From: Candidatus Eisenbacteria bacterium
GTDB lineage: Bacteria; Eisenbacteria; RBG-16-71-46; CAIMUX01; JAHJDP01
NCBI GenBank assembly: GCA_018831195.1
Contig: JAHJDP010000018.1
Span: 62,001-126,000 of the forward strand
Length of the DNA stretch: 64,000 bases
Direction: 5' to 3'
In this document: positions 1 to 8,320 of the stretch, in pieces
Numbering within the stretch: position 1 is the stretch's first letter
How the letters are laid out: each line of letters opens with the position of its first letter
Program-made: the position numbers and the translations under genes
The notes under the pieces: generated by a model
Seen by the model: only the letters and a program-made list of their open reading frames with translations
The model's database searches: none
What the model was told of the DNA's origin: nothing

Positions 1-76
1 GCTCATCGGCGATGAGTTCCTCCATGGCATGGGCGCCCTGGGCGAAGTAGCGGCCGTATTTCTGGTACTCGAACAC
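1..76 (-). CDS. THUMP-domain class I SAM-dependent RNA methyltransferase (N-terminus only)
   Basis: The minus strand reads VFEYQKYGRYFAQ followed by AHAMEELIADE up to the window edge. This resembles the opening of THUMP-domain rRNA/tRNA methyltransferases (RlmL/TrmN type), where a FAQ motif is followed by GLEELAAEEL. A GTG at 76 is preceded by GGAG at seven bases, and an in-frame TAA lies just upstream, so translation must begin near here. Only about 25 residues are visible, so the methyltransferase domain and the exact subfamily cannot be checked. The call rests on this short N-terminal pattern alone. Confidence 0.4.
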   Translation of the reverse strand, partial: MFEYQKYGRYFAQGAHAMEELIADE

Positions 77-247
77 GCTCTGGCTCCATTAGGATTGTGG
101 TGGTTCAGGCGCAAAACATTTTTGCGGATTCTGCTTGCTTCGACAGTCTAGCATGGCCCGGCCTCGTCCTGAAAATTCATAACGAGGCCGGATTCGCTGC
201 AAGTTGTGCCGTGGAAATGAGCGGTGGTCCTTCATCTCGGCGAGGGG

Positions 248-1009
248 TCAGTGCTTATTGTGCAAGGGCGTCTTGATCGAACCCCAGGTGCCCTTTCTGC
301 ATGGCGTCGGACCCGAAAACGGCGCGAGTTGAAAGAGTTCTAGATACGCGCCAACGTATTGGATCCTGCCTATTCCATCGGTCCACCAATCGGACGCCGG
401 TGGCCGCTCGTCTCCGCCCAGAGGCGTGCCGAAGATGTCCCGATCCTGCAAGAGGGGGACCAGATGCTTGGGAGGGAACTCGTATCCAATACCGAAGGTG
501 TAGAACTCCCCAGCTGGAACGACGATCAGGCCTTCCTCTTCCACGGTGAAATCCAACGTAAGCGAGGTGGATGAGGTCGAATCGGACCACTCGAACACAT
601 TCACGGTGCAAGACCAAGTTTTGCCAAGTTCCAAGGGGGCGTCCACCATGCGAATGGGGGGATCATAGAGAATGCCAAAGGAATCCGGAATAATGTAGAA
701 GCCCCAGAGCAGTACGGATCCGGCTTCATCGCATGTCCAATAGTTCACAAGGCCCTCGTTGAGAGGGTTGCCTTCGTAGCGCATCGCGTACACATCAGCG
801 CCCCATATATTGATGATCCCCTCCACACGTTGGACTTCGTGGTGTCCCTCGAGACCCTCGTACTCCCATTCAAAGCCGACCGACAGGGGGAGGTATTCCT
901 CACACATCGCCGGCGAAGCTGAAGCGGCCCAGAACACGATGGCGAAGATCATTGATTCAAGCACTCTTGCCCCGGCATGAGTGCGAGTTATGTTCGAAGT
1001 ATGCTTCAT
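248..1009 (-). CDS. secreted protein of unknown function with C-terminal TWGxIK motif
   Basis: About 253 residues from the ATG at 1009, which has GGAG seven bases upstream; an open extension to 1141 lacks a comparable ribosome site. A hydrophobic signal segment (ESMIFAIVFWAASASPA) is followed by a likely cleavage site before CEEYLPL. The mature part is acidic and rich in Trp and Tyr, with no catalytic motif I recognise; it reads like a small beta-rich secreted domain. Its end, GTWGSIKTPLHNKH, shares TWGxIK with the end of the divergently transcribed beta-helix protein at 1222-2637. The two genes share a 212-bp upstream region. The function is unknown. Confidence 0.7.
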   Translation of the reverse strand: MKHTSNITRTHAGARVLESMIFAIVFWAASASPAMCEEYLPLSVGFEWEYEGLEGHHEVQRVEGIINIWGADVYAMRYEGNPLNEGLVNYWTCDEAGSVLLWGFYIIPDSFGILYDPPIRMVDAPLELGKTWSCTVNVFEWSDSTSSTSLTLDFTVEEEGLIVVPAGEFYTFGIGYEFPPKHLVPLLQDRDIFGTPLGGDERPPASDWWTDGIGRIQYVGAYLELFQLAPFSGPTPCRKGTWGSIKTPLHNKH

Positions 1010-1179
1010 CAAGAGTCTCCTCATCCACGGCATCAGGAGAGGTCGTTCTCTTCCTGGCGCTTCAGCTAATTTCATCCGACTGTCAGACTTGAAGTTGGGA
1101 TGCGGTTTCATGTCAGCAGCCGGAATCTCGTTCCAACTCACTCCCCATCAATGTTATCATGCATCTGTGGCTATGGGAT

Positions 1180-1209
1180 CCATTTTCATGCGACCCGTTT
1201 TCATGCGAC
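1180..1209 (+). repeat. 15-bp tandem duplication in the divergent upstream region
   Basis: Two adjacent copies, ccattttcatgcgac and ccgttttcatgcgac, differ at one base. They lie between the two divergent secreted-protein genes, 12 bp before the ATG at 1222. They could be a duplicated regulatory half-site or simple replication slippage. Confidence 0.8.
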
Positions 1210-1221
1210 ATGGGGGGATTT

Positions 1222-2637
1222 ATGATAGTCCGATTCTGCATTATAACTATGCTCATTTTACTCATGCCCGCTGCCGGCGAGGCCACAACTACCATTGTTA
1301 AACCCGACGGGACCGGGGATTTCCCAACGATCCAGGCGGCTATTGATGCCGCGCTAGAAGGAGACATCATCGAGCTGACGGATGGGACCTTCACCGGGGA
1401 CGGCAATCGGGACATGGACTATCTTGGGAAAGCCATCACGGTGCGATCGCAGGGCGGAAATCCGGAAACTTGCCTCATCGACTGCGAGGGAAGCCAGAGC
1501 GAGCCGCACGGGGCGATCGAATTCTCCGGCGGCGAGGGGGCTTCCTCGATTCTGGAAGGGATAACCATCAGGGGGGCTTACCCGGCGGGCATCATCTGCG
1601 ACAGCTCTTCCCCGACCCTCTATAATTGCCGGTTCCGTGATAATCTGGGCAGCGCCCTTGGACTGAACCATTCGCAATCCTCAATCATCGGCTGTCAATT
1701 CCTCAACAATGCCTCGGACTTCGGAGGAGCCGGCATCAATTGGGCCAACTCGAGCGGTTCGATCACCGACTGCGTCTTTGAGGAGAACACCGCGCTCGTG
1801 GGAGCGGGCCTCTTCTGCCAGTGGGCCTCACCGACAATCTCCGGATGCAGCTTTGTGGGAAATGCGGCGACGTTGACCGGGGGAGCGATCGCGGGCCAGA
1901 GTTCCTCCTCGCACGTGTCGAACTGCAGCTTCTCAAGCAATACCGCCGGCGAGGCGGGAGGGGCCATCCGCTTTCATTACGACGCCCCGATCCTTGAGGA
2001 TTTGGTTTGTGAAGGGAACAGCGCAGGGGAAGTCGGCGGCGCCATGAGCATCGAGGATGTGGAAGGCTCCATCGTTCGGAGATGCGTTCTGAGAGAGAAC
2101 TCCGCTCCCGCCGGAGCCGGGCTGCACGGCGCCGGCGAGATCACCGTCGACCAATGCGCCTTTGTCGGCAACGCCGCCGGCCAGTACGGCGGGGGGATGA
2201 TTTCCGATGGGCCGGTGGTGGTCACGGCTTGCACCTTCGTTGGAAATGCCGCGCCTGGAGGCGGCAGCGGAGTATGGGGAGGCGGAGAGAATGCCCTCTC
2301 AATGGAGAAGACGCAGATTGTTTTCGGAGAGCAGGGCGCGGCCGTCAGGTGTCCCAGCTCGATCGAACTGGTCTGCTGCGACATCTATGGAAACGCGGAC
2401 GGTGACTGGGTCGGATGTATCGAGGATCAATATGGAGTTAATGGCAATATCTCTGAAGATCCGCTGTTCTGTGACCCGGAAAACGGTGACTTTGCCATTC
2501 GCAGCGATTCCCCATGCGCCCCGTTCTCTCCACCGAATGAGGAGTGCGATCTGATCGGCGCCTTTCCCGTGGGCTGCAATCCCCCGTCAGCAACGATGCT
2601 GACGACCTGGGGCAAGATCAAGGCGACTTATAATTAG
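1222..2637 (+). CDS. secreted right-handed parallel beta-helix (pectin lyase-fold) protein
   Basis: 471 residues from the ATG at 1222, which follows a GGGGGG run. An upstream ATG at 1159 would add a Cys/Trp-rich leader ahead of the signal peptide and is less likely. The signal peptide is MIVRFCIITMLILLMPAAGEA. It is followed by VKPDGTGDFPTIQAAIDAA, the usual opening of pectinesterase/NosD-type beta-helix proteins. Residues of roughly 120-400 hold repeats of about 24 residues of the form C-x-F-x-x-N-x-A-x-x-GGG, consistent with beta-helix coils. The protein ends TTWGKIKATYN, a motif shared with the neighbouring secreted protein. No lyase catalytic residues could be assigned, so it may be a surface or adhesion protein rather than an enzyme. 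Confidence 0.8.
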   Translation: MIVRFCIITMLILLMPAAGEATTTIVKPDGTGDFPTIQAAIDAALEGDIIELTDGTFTGDGNRDMDYLGKAITVRSQGGNPETCLIDCEGSQSEPHGAIEFSGGEGASSILEGITIRGAYPAGIICDSSSPTLYNCRFRDNLGSALGLNHSQSSIIGCQFLNNASDFGGAGINWANSSGSITDCVFEENTALVGAGLFCQWASPTISGCSFVGNAATLTGGAIAGQSSSSHVSNCSFSSNTAGEAGGAIRFHYDAPILEDLVCEGNSAGEVGGAMSIEDVEGSIVRRCVLRENSAPAGAGLHGAGEITVDQCAFVGNAAGQYGGGMISDGPVVVTACTFVGNAAPGGGSGVWGGGENALSMEKTQIVFGEQGAAVRCPSSIELVCCDIYGNADGDWVGCIEDQYGVNGNISEDPLFCDPENGDFAIRSDSPCAPFSPPNEECDLIGAFPVGCNPPSATMLTTWGKIKATYN

Positions 2638-2660
2638 GAGGCGTGCCTGGCGCAGCGAAC

Positions 2661-4661
2661 TCATTTTTCTAAGAGCCGGATGACCCGCTCCAGCCGCCGG
2701 CTCGAATTCCGAAGACCGCCCGGGCGGCTTCGGCAGCGCCACAGCCGCTGATGTTCTTTCAATAAATCCCTGAGATCCCCTGCTAAACGGAGCCGTTCAG
2801 CGCCGGGGATGGCGCCGAGCGATCCGCCGGATGGATGCTCGAACCGCGCGAGTCCCATCCGGCAGCTGAATCGCAGCATCGACGCGACCCACTGGAATTC
2901 GGAGATCAACAGGCCGGCATCCGTGCGGGCGATCTCCGCCGCACTCAATTTTAAAAAGAGATCTTCGATCTGATCTATCGTCCGCCCCAAACTCGCGGCG
3001 GTCAGCCCCTGGAAACGGTTATCGTTGAGGGGAAGATCGGGGAACAGCAGGAGATAAAAGAGCGCCGACCCATTCGCCACCTGGGATCCGGCCGTCCGGT
3101 ACAGATTCCCGAGTCCGTAGACGACATCGGCCATGGCGAGGGTGCGGTCCTTGAAGGCATGTGCGTCCAGGAGCCGAGGGATGTCAAAGTGTTTCGGATC
3201 CGATGCGGATGAGACATTCCAGGAATAGGCCGCCCCGGCCAGAAAACCGAGAGTGCTGACCGGAGGGGGTTGCAGGTGACCGTGATCGCCCCAGTCGGTG
3301 ATGAGATAACCGGAGGCGCCGGCGGCATGGCCCGCGACGGCCGCGCGGCTGAGATTGCCCAGGGCATTCTTTGTGCGGCCGGCGAGGCTGTTCCAGGAAC
3401 TGGTCCCGGGGCACACATAGAATTCCAATCCGGCCTGTACGAACGTCTCCAGATGCTCTTCAAAGGGATGATTCGCTTCGTAACCCCATTCGAGGGCGAT
3501 CGCATCCGACGGGCACTCGCCGATCAGCTCGGGATAATGGAGGATGATATCCCCCCAGAACTGCATTTTCCGGCTCCGCTCAGCAACCAGCTGGTGAATC
3601 TTTCTTAAAAACTCGAGATAGACACGGCCCCGGCCCTCTCTTTGACAAACTTCGGCGGAACGCCCCATCCCAAGATCGAATGTCTCATCCAATCCCACAT
3701 TGAACTGCCGGCTCGTGAAGTTGGGGAGGAGTTGATCGTATAAGTCACGGAGGAAGCTGATGCTCCTCGGATCGATCGGGCAGAGGCTGAACGGCTCGCG
3801 GGAGGGGCTGAAGGGATGTTCGACCCCATCGGGGCATTCCGCCAGGGAACGATACGGTGCATGAATCAACCAGTGGTGCAGGTGGCCGAAGCTGTTCTGA
3901 TTGGGAACCAGTTCGATATAGCGTTCGCGGCAGTACCGGTCCAGCGCCTGGATTTCCTCAGGCGTGAAGGGATCGGCATCCTTCCAGACCACTGCATGAC
4001 CCCGATAGGCGAAGGTGTGCTCCATGTAAAGCTGAAGCTGGTTGATTTTCCATCCGGCCAGAAGATCCACCAATTCATAGAGCGTTGGCATCGTGGGTAT
4101 GCGGTCCCGGCTCACGTCAAGCATGACGCCCCGGTGAATAAAGTCGGGTTCGTCGCGTATGAAGAGGGTAGGGAGCGTCAAGGCGGCGCCGGAAGAGGGA
4201 TAGAGCTGAAGCAGCTGGCAAAAGGTCAAAATTCCGTAGAAGAGGCCGGCGTCGTCGGCCGCCGTGATCTCCAAACCGGTGGGGATGAGCGCCATTTCAT
4301 ACGATTGGGGCTTGGAAAAGAGAGAACGATCGATCTGAAGCCTGATCCCGCCCTCGAGACGCTCTGAGGAGGGGGTCAAAGAGGGCTCAATCCCCTGGCC
4401 TTTCAATCCGTCGGAAAGCCGGCGGAGGGGGAGATCACAGGGTGCGCCGCCGCCGGCAACCGTGGCGTCAAGGGCATCAGCGGTACCATCGACCGCGCCG
4501 GCAAGGGGTGGAACGATCGGCACCCGCCGAGGAATGGTCCAGTGCGATCCGAGGTCGCGGATCTGCTGGGGTCTGGGATGGAGGAGGTCAAGGCTCATGC
4601 CTGCATTCTCCCAAAAGGCCCGTTCCAAGTCCATGAAGCTCGTTCGTTCCCGGTAGAACAT
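2661..4661 (-). CDS. glycoside hydrolase family 20 protein (beta-N-acetylhexosaminidase-like)
   Basis: 666 residues. The N-terminal third (to about 170) resembles the GH20b alpha/beta domain. From DEPDFIHRGVMLDVSRDRIP the protein follows the GH20 TIM barrel: INQLQLYMEHTFAY, then NVGLDETFDLG, whose Asp-Glu pair is the expected catalytic pair of substrate-assisted hexosaminidases. It probably removes terminal N-acetylhexosamine from glycans or cell-wall fragments. There is no clear signal peptide, so it may act in the cytoplasm. The ATG at 4661 has GAGG six bases upstream; an internal ATG at 4598 also has GGGAG. It is monocistronic and diverges from hflK. Confidence 0.85.
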   Translation of the reverse strand: MFYRERTSFMDLERAFWENAGMSLDLLHPRPQQIRDLGSHWTIPRRVPIVPPLAGAVDGTADALDATVAGGGAPCDLPLRRLSDGLKGQGIEPSLTPSSERLEGGIRLQIDRSLFSKPQSYEMALIPTGLEITAADDAGLFYGILTFCQLLQLYPSSGAALTLPTLFIRDEPDFIHRGVMLDVSRDRIPTMPTLYELVDLLAGWKINQLQLYMEHTFAYRGHAVVWKDADPFTPEEIQALDRYCRERYIELVPNQNSFGHLHHWLIHAPYRSLAECPDGVEHPFSPSREPFSLCPIDPRSISFLRDLYDQLLPNFTSRQFNVGLDETFDLGMGRSAEVCQREGRGRVYLEFLRKIHQLVAERSRKMQFWGDIILHYPELIGECPSDAIALEWGYEANHPFEEHLETFVQAGLEFYVCPGTSSWNSLAGRTKNALGNLSRAAVAGHAAGASGYLITDWGDHGHLQPPPVSTLGFLAGAAYSWNVSSASDPKHFDIPRLLDAHAFKDRTLAMADVVYGLGNLYRTAGSQVANGSALFYLLLFPDLPLNDNRFQGLTAASLGRTIDQIEDLFLKLSAAEIARTDAGLLISEFQWVASMLRFSCRMGLARFEHPSGGSLGAIPGAERLRLAGDLRDLLKEHQRLWRCRSRPGGLRNSSRRLERVIRLLEK

Positions 4662-4760
4662 CCTGGACCTCGTGGGACCAGGGCTTTAAGGTGCAGGGGA
4701 GAGTGCCCCTGAGTACGGTATCATGCTGACCCAATTAGAATAACACGCAAGGAGGTGACT

Positions 4761-5759
4761 ATGGATTCGCCGGAGATCAGGGATATTCACCTGCGATTGC
4801 CCTCCGGACGGCTCATTAAATATATCATCATGGCGATTCTCGTTCTGGTTCTGGTTAGAACGGGATTTTATACCGTGGGACCTGAGGAGAACGGCGTCAT
4901 CACTCGGTTCGGCGCCTTTGTTCGCACGACGGAACCCGGACTGCACATGATGATCCCCTTTGGCATAGAGGCGGTTGAGAAGATTGCCGTTCAACGCCAG
5001 CACAAGGAGGAATTCGGATTCCGCACCCTGCAAGGGGGTGTTCGCACACAATATGCGACGCGGAATTACGATGAGGAATCGCTCATGCTCACCGGTGATT
5101 TGAATGCCGCTCAGGTGGAGTGGGTTGTTCAATTCCGGATTGTGGATCCCTATAAGAACATCTTCCGTGTCCGCGAAATCCGGAGCACCTTCCGGGCGAT
5201 GACGGAGGCGGTGATCCGCGGGGTGATCGGCGACCGGACGGTCAATGAGGTGATCACCGTCGGGCGAACGGCGATCGCCATTGATGTTGAGCAGAAATTG
5301 CAGATCCTCTGCGATCAATATGAAACGGGGATCCGTGTCGATCAGGTTGTTCTACAAGATGTGAATCCACCCGACCCGGTGAAGCCGTCGTTTAACGGGG
5401 TCAATGAGGCGCAGCAGGAACGCGAGCGCCTGATCAACGAGGCCCTGGCGGAATACAACCGCGTCATCCCGCGCGCGAGGGGAGAGGCGCTGCAGACGAT
5501 CCAGCAGGCCGAGGGGTACTACCTCGACCGAATCAACCGGGCCCGCGGCGACTCGGCCCGCTTCGTCGCCCTTTATGAGGCGTATTCGCAGGCGCCGGAG
5601 GTGACACGCAAGAGGATCTTCCTCGAGACGATGAACGATATTCTTCCCAAAGCCGGCAAGAAACTCATCATTGATGATGATGTGAAAGGGATCCTGCCGC
5701 TCCTGAATCTGGGCGCCGGCCAGCTGGGGATGGACCAGGGAAAGGAGGCGCAGCGATGA
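4761..5759 (+). CDS. hflK: HflK, membrane protease-modulator subunit (SPFH/band 7)
   Basis: 332 residues. One N-terminal membrane segment (IIMAILVLVLV) is followed by the band-7/SPFH domain starting at GFYTVGPEENGVITRFGAF and a charged coiled-coil region rich in Gln, Glu and Arg (about 215-290). HflK and HflC form a large periplasm-facing complex around FtsH and restrain its protease activity. The ATG at 4761 directly follows AAGGAGGTGACT, so it is preferred to the in-frame GTG at 4755 inside that ribosome site. The stop overlaps the hflC start (ATGA). Confidence 0.93.
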   Translation: MDSPEIRDIHLRLPSGRLIKYIIMAILVLVLVRTGFYTVGPEENGVITRFGAFVRTTEPGLHMMIPFGIEAVEKIAVQRQHKEEFGFRTLQGGVRTQYATRNYDEESLMLTGDLNAAQVEWVVQFRIVDPYKNIFRVREIRSTFRAMTEAVIRGVIGDRTVNEVITVGRTAIAIDVEQKLQILCDQYETGIRVDQVVLQDVNPPDPVKPSFNGVNEAQQERERLINEALAEYNRVIPRARGEALQTIQQAEGYYLDRINRARGDSARFVALYEAYSQAPEVTRKRIFLETMNDILPKAGKKLIIDDDVKGILPLLNLGAGQLGMDQGKEAQR

Positions 5760-6703
5760 AACCGACACTGATTGCACTCGCGATCCTCGGCGTGGCGGTC
5801 CTTGTTTTGTTAAACAGCGCCTTCTTTATCGTAGGTGAGGCGGAGCAGGCCATCATCACCCAATTCGGGAAGCCGCTGGACCGGCAGATCACGACCCCGG
5901 GTCTGAAAATGAAGGTGCCCTTCATACAGAAGGCCCACCGTTTTGATAAACGTTTCCTGGAATGGGACGGCGACGCCAACGAACTGCCGACGAGGGACAA
6001 ACGCTTCATATGGGTCGACGCCTACGCCCGCTGGCGGATTACCGATCCCCTGCTCTATTTCCAGCGTTTGAAGGATGAACGCGGCGCCCAAACCCGTCTC
6101 GATGACATTCTGGATGGAGAAACGCGAAACGCGATCGCCAATCATCTTCTGTTGGAACTCGTTCGCTCTACAAACCGGACCGAATCCGATTCCCTTATCT
6201 TTGATGATGAGCAGAAAACCGCCTTGGAGAATATCGCGATCGGAAGGGATCAGATCCGCCTGCAGATCTTACAGAATGCGGCCGCCCGCACCTCCGACCT
6301 CGGCATTGAGATCCTCGATTTTCAGTTTAAGCGGATCAACTATGTCGACGAGGTCAGCCGGAAGGTCTATGAACGGATGATCGCCGAACGGGAGCGGATC
6401 GCGGACCGGTATCGCTCCGAGGGAGAGGGTGAAGCCTTCAGAATTAGGGGTAATAAGGAGAGGGATCTAAAGGCGATCCAATCTGATGCCTACCGGCAGG
6501 CGGAGGTCATCATCGGCCGCGCCGATTCGACAGCGGCGCAGATTTACGCCAATGCCTACAATCAGAATGGCCAGACGCGTGATTTCTACTCTTTCCTCAA
6601 GACGATGGAGTCGTATCGCAACACGATCGATCCCGAAACGTGGCTGATCCTCTCCACGGGAGGGGAATTCTATAAATATCTGAAGAGCATGGATGGACGT
6701 TAG
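5756..6703 (+). CDS. hflC: HflC, membrane protease-modulator subunit (SPFH/band 7)
   Basis: 315 residues, the partner of HflK. An N-terminal membrane anchor (ALAILGVAVLVLLNSAFF) precedes the SPFH domain (IVGEAEQAIITQFGKPL) and a coiled coil with the typical AERERIADRYRSEGEGEA stretch. The C-terminus, DFYSFLKTMESYRN then DPETWLILSTGGEFYKYL, is characteristic of HflC. The start overlaps the hflK stop by four bases, indicating translational coupling. A stem-loop terminator follows at 6768-6804. Confidence 0.94.
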   Translation: MKPTLIALAILGVAVLVLLNSAFFIVGEAEQAIITQFGKPLDRQITTPGLKMKVPFIQKAHRFDKRFLEWDGDANELPTRDKRFIWVDAYARWRITDPLLYFQRLKDERGAQTRLDDILDGETRNAIANHLLLELVRSTNRTESDSLIFDDEQKTALENIAIGRDQIRLQILQNAAARTSDLGIEILDFQFKRINYVDEVSRKVYERMIAERERIADRYRSEGEGEAFRIRGNKERDLKAIQSDAYRQAEVIIGRADSTAAQIYANAYNQNGQTRDFYSFLKTMESYRNTIDPETWLILSTGGEFYKYLKSMDGR

Positions 6704-6767
6704 GTTTTTGCGGCTCTGATGGTTGTTGGCCGGCGGTGCTCCGCTGGCGGGTCTTTGCAGAATAATG

Positions 6768-6804
6768 AACGGCGGCTCAGTTTAGATCCGAGCCGCCGTT
6801 TCTG
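6768..6804 (+). terminator. rho-independent terminator after hflKC
   Basis: An 11-bp perfect stem, AACGGCGGCTC (6768-6778) with GAGCCGCCGTT (6790-6800), encloses an 11-base loop. The T run is short (TTT across 6799-6801). It lies between hflC and the convergent AAA+ gene (stop at 6843), so it may serve both strands. Confidence 0.75.
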
Positions 6805-6842
6805 TATCCCATCGTTTACCCGGGCCCTGGACGGCGCCCGCG

Positions 6843-8114
6843 CTACTGAATGACGAGGCGTCCGCCCTCCAGATCGACCTGGATGTTGCGGGCTTTCCGA
6901 TGCTCAAGGATATAGAGCGCCAAGGGGTGGAAGAGTTTCTCTTCAAGGGTCCGGTTCAGGCGGGTCGCACCCATCCTGTGGACCTCGTCCTCTTTGATAA
7001 AGGTATCCAGAACACGATCGCTGACCCGCACGGCCCGTCGTTGTTGTTTGAGTCTCTCCAAGACGACTTCGACTTTGTAGCGGGCGATCGACCGGACATC
7101 GTCGGAGGTCAAATTGCCTAAGAAAATTACTTCGTTAAACCGGCTCACCAGTTCAGGATAGACCGTATCTTTAAGGAGTTGCTTTAGGCGGTCCTCGAGC
7201 GTATCTCCGGCATGAGCGAAACCGATTCCCGCCCCTGGTTTGAGGTCATCCTCCGAATAGCGGGTCGTGGCGAAGATGATCGTATGCTGGAACGAAATCT
7301 GTCCGGCGGCGTCGGTAAAGGTCCCTTCCTCTAGGATCTGATAGATCAATCGCTGCACGGCGTAATGCGCCTTCTCCAATCCGCGAAATAAAATCACAAT
7401 ATTCGGATTGGCCCGAACGGCTGAGGTGAGGGTTCCGACAAGGATGAGGTCGTCGCGGCCGAGCACCGGCGTCGCCATGAGATTCGCAATCGACTCCTCT
7501 TCCTGGTAATCATTCATATCCAAGGAGACAACCTGGTTCTCATCGCCGAGCAGGACTTCAGCAACGGCGTGCGCAAACTCGTTCTTTCCGACACCGGCGG
7601 GTCCGACCAGCAAAAAGGCGCCGTCCGGGCGATCGGGCCGGAAATCAAGATTCGCGCGGCGGGTCCGAATGGTGTTGGCGACCCGTCTCACCGCCTCGTC
7701 TTTCCCAACGATCCTCTGATGGAGCAATGATTCCAGGTTGAGGAGAACGTGGGCTTCGCGTGAAGAGAGGTTGGCTCTGCGCGCCGGCCGGGCCTGAGCA
7801 AAGGTCACCGCATCGGGCGCGGTGGTTCCATCCGGCTTGTTCTCAGAAGTCGATGGGTTCTGGCGCCTCACCTTGGATTTTTTTGACGGGCCTTGCTTGC
7901 GGGGTGGCTTGGTGGACTTTGCTGTTTGTTTCTTCTTTGCCGACCCGGTCCCTTTTTTCTCCGGCGTTGAGGCGGGCGCGGAAGGCTCTTTCTTGGCAGT
8001 GATGGAGCTGTCTTGGGTCATCCGGCTCGCTGTCTTTTTCTTTGAGGATATGGATGAGGCTGATGGCGCGCTCGATCTTTTCTTCACTTGCCGGCTGACC
8101 CTCCGAATTCTCAT
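6843..8114 (-). CDS. ClpB/ClpA-like AAA+ protein with degenerate ATPase motifs and a basic N-terminal tail
   Basis: 423 residues; the ATG at 8114 has GAGGAG nine bases upstream. Residues 1-110 are a low-complexity Lys/Ser/Pro-rich basic tail. Residues 125-420 align with the second AAA+ module of ClpB (QRIVGKDEAV, then EKAH, then EEGTFTD). Key residues are changed. The P-loop at 171-178 is GPAGVGKN, with Asn where Thr or Ser binds magnesium. The Walker B Asp-Glu is replaced by Arg244-Gly245 in ILFRGLEKAH. The sensor-1 Asn is replaced by Thr. A candidate arginine finger (R325) and a sensor-2-like GATRLNR remain. It is probably ATPase-inactive or ATP-binding only. It has no N-domain, no first AAA+ module and no ClpP loop that I recognise. 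It stands alone, divergent from pfk. Confidence 0.8.
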   Translation of the reverse strand: MRIRRVSRQVKKRSSAPSASSISSKKKTASRMTQDSSITAKKEPSAPASTPEKKGTGSAKKKQTAKSTKPPRKQGPSKKSKVRRQNPSTSENKPDGTTAPDAVTFAQARPARRANLSSREAHVLLNLESLLHQRIVGKDEAVRRVANTIRTRRANLDFRPDRPDGAFLLVGPAGVGKNEFAHAVAEVLLGDENQVVSLDMNDYQEEESIANLMATPVLGRDDLILVGTLTSAVRANPNIVILFRGLEKAHYAVQRLIYQILEEGTFTDAAGQISFQHTIIFATTRYSEDDLKPGAGIGFAHAGDTLEDRLKQLLKDTVYPELVSRFNEVIFLGNLTSDDVRSIARYKVEVVLERLKQQRRAVRVSDRVLDTFIKEDEVHRMGATRLNRTLEEKLFHPLALYILEHRKARNIQVDLEGGRLVIQ

Positions 8115-8151
8115 AGACTGGATCTCCTCAATGCCTATTCTATCTTTGATG

Positions 8152-8183
8152 GCCTATCACTCCGAGTGAGCCTATCACTCCGA
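8152..8183 (+). repeat. 14-bp direct repeat in the AAA+/pfk divergent region
   Basis: Two identical copies of gcctatcactccga occupy 8152-8165 and 8170-8183, with start points 18 bp apart. They lie between the start of the AAA+ gene (8114, minus) and pfk (8321, plus). This could be a paired operator or a short duplication. No promoter on either side is convincing enough to annotate. Confidence 0.8.
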
Positions 8184-8320
8184 ATGCGGAGGGTCTAGAA
8201 GTCCTCTAGATAAGGATCGACGAAGGCCGTGACGATCCATAGGCATAGCGAGACTTTCATAACGATACTTTGAGGGCTGTAGTAGTCTTCTGTCAGGGAG
8301 CAAGTTAGGAGGATCGGTTT

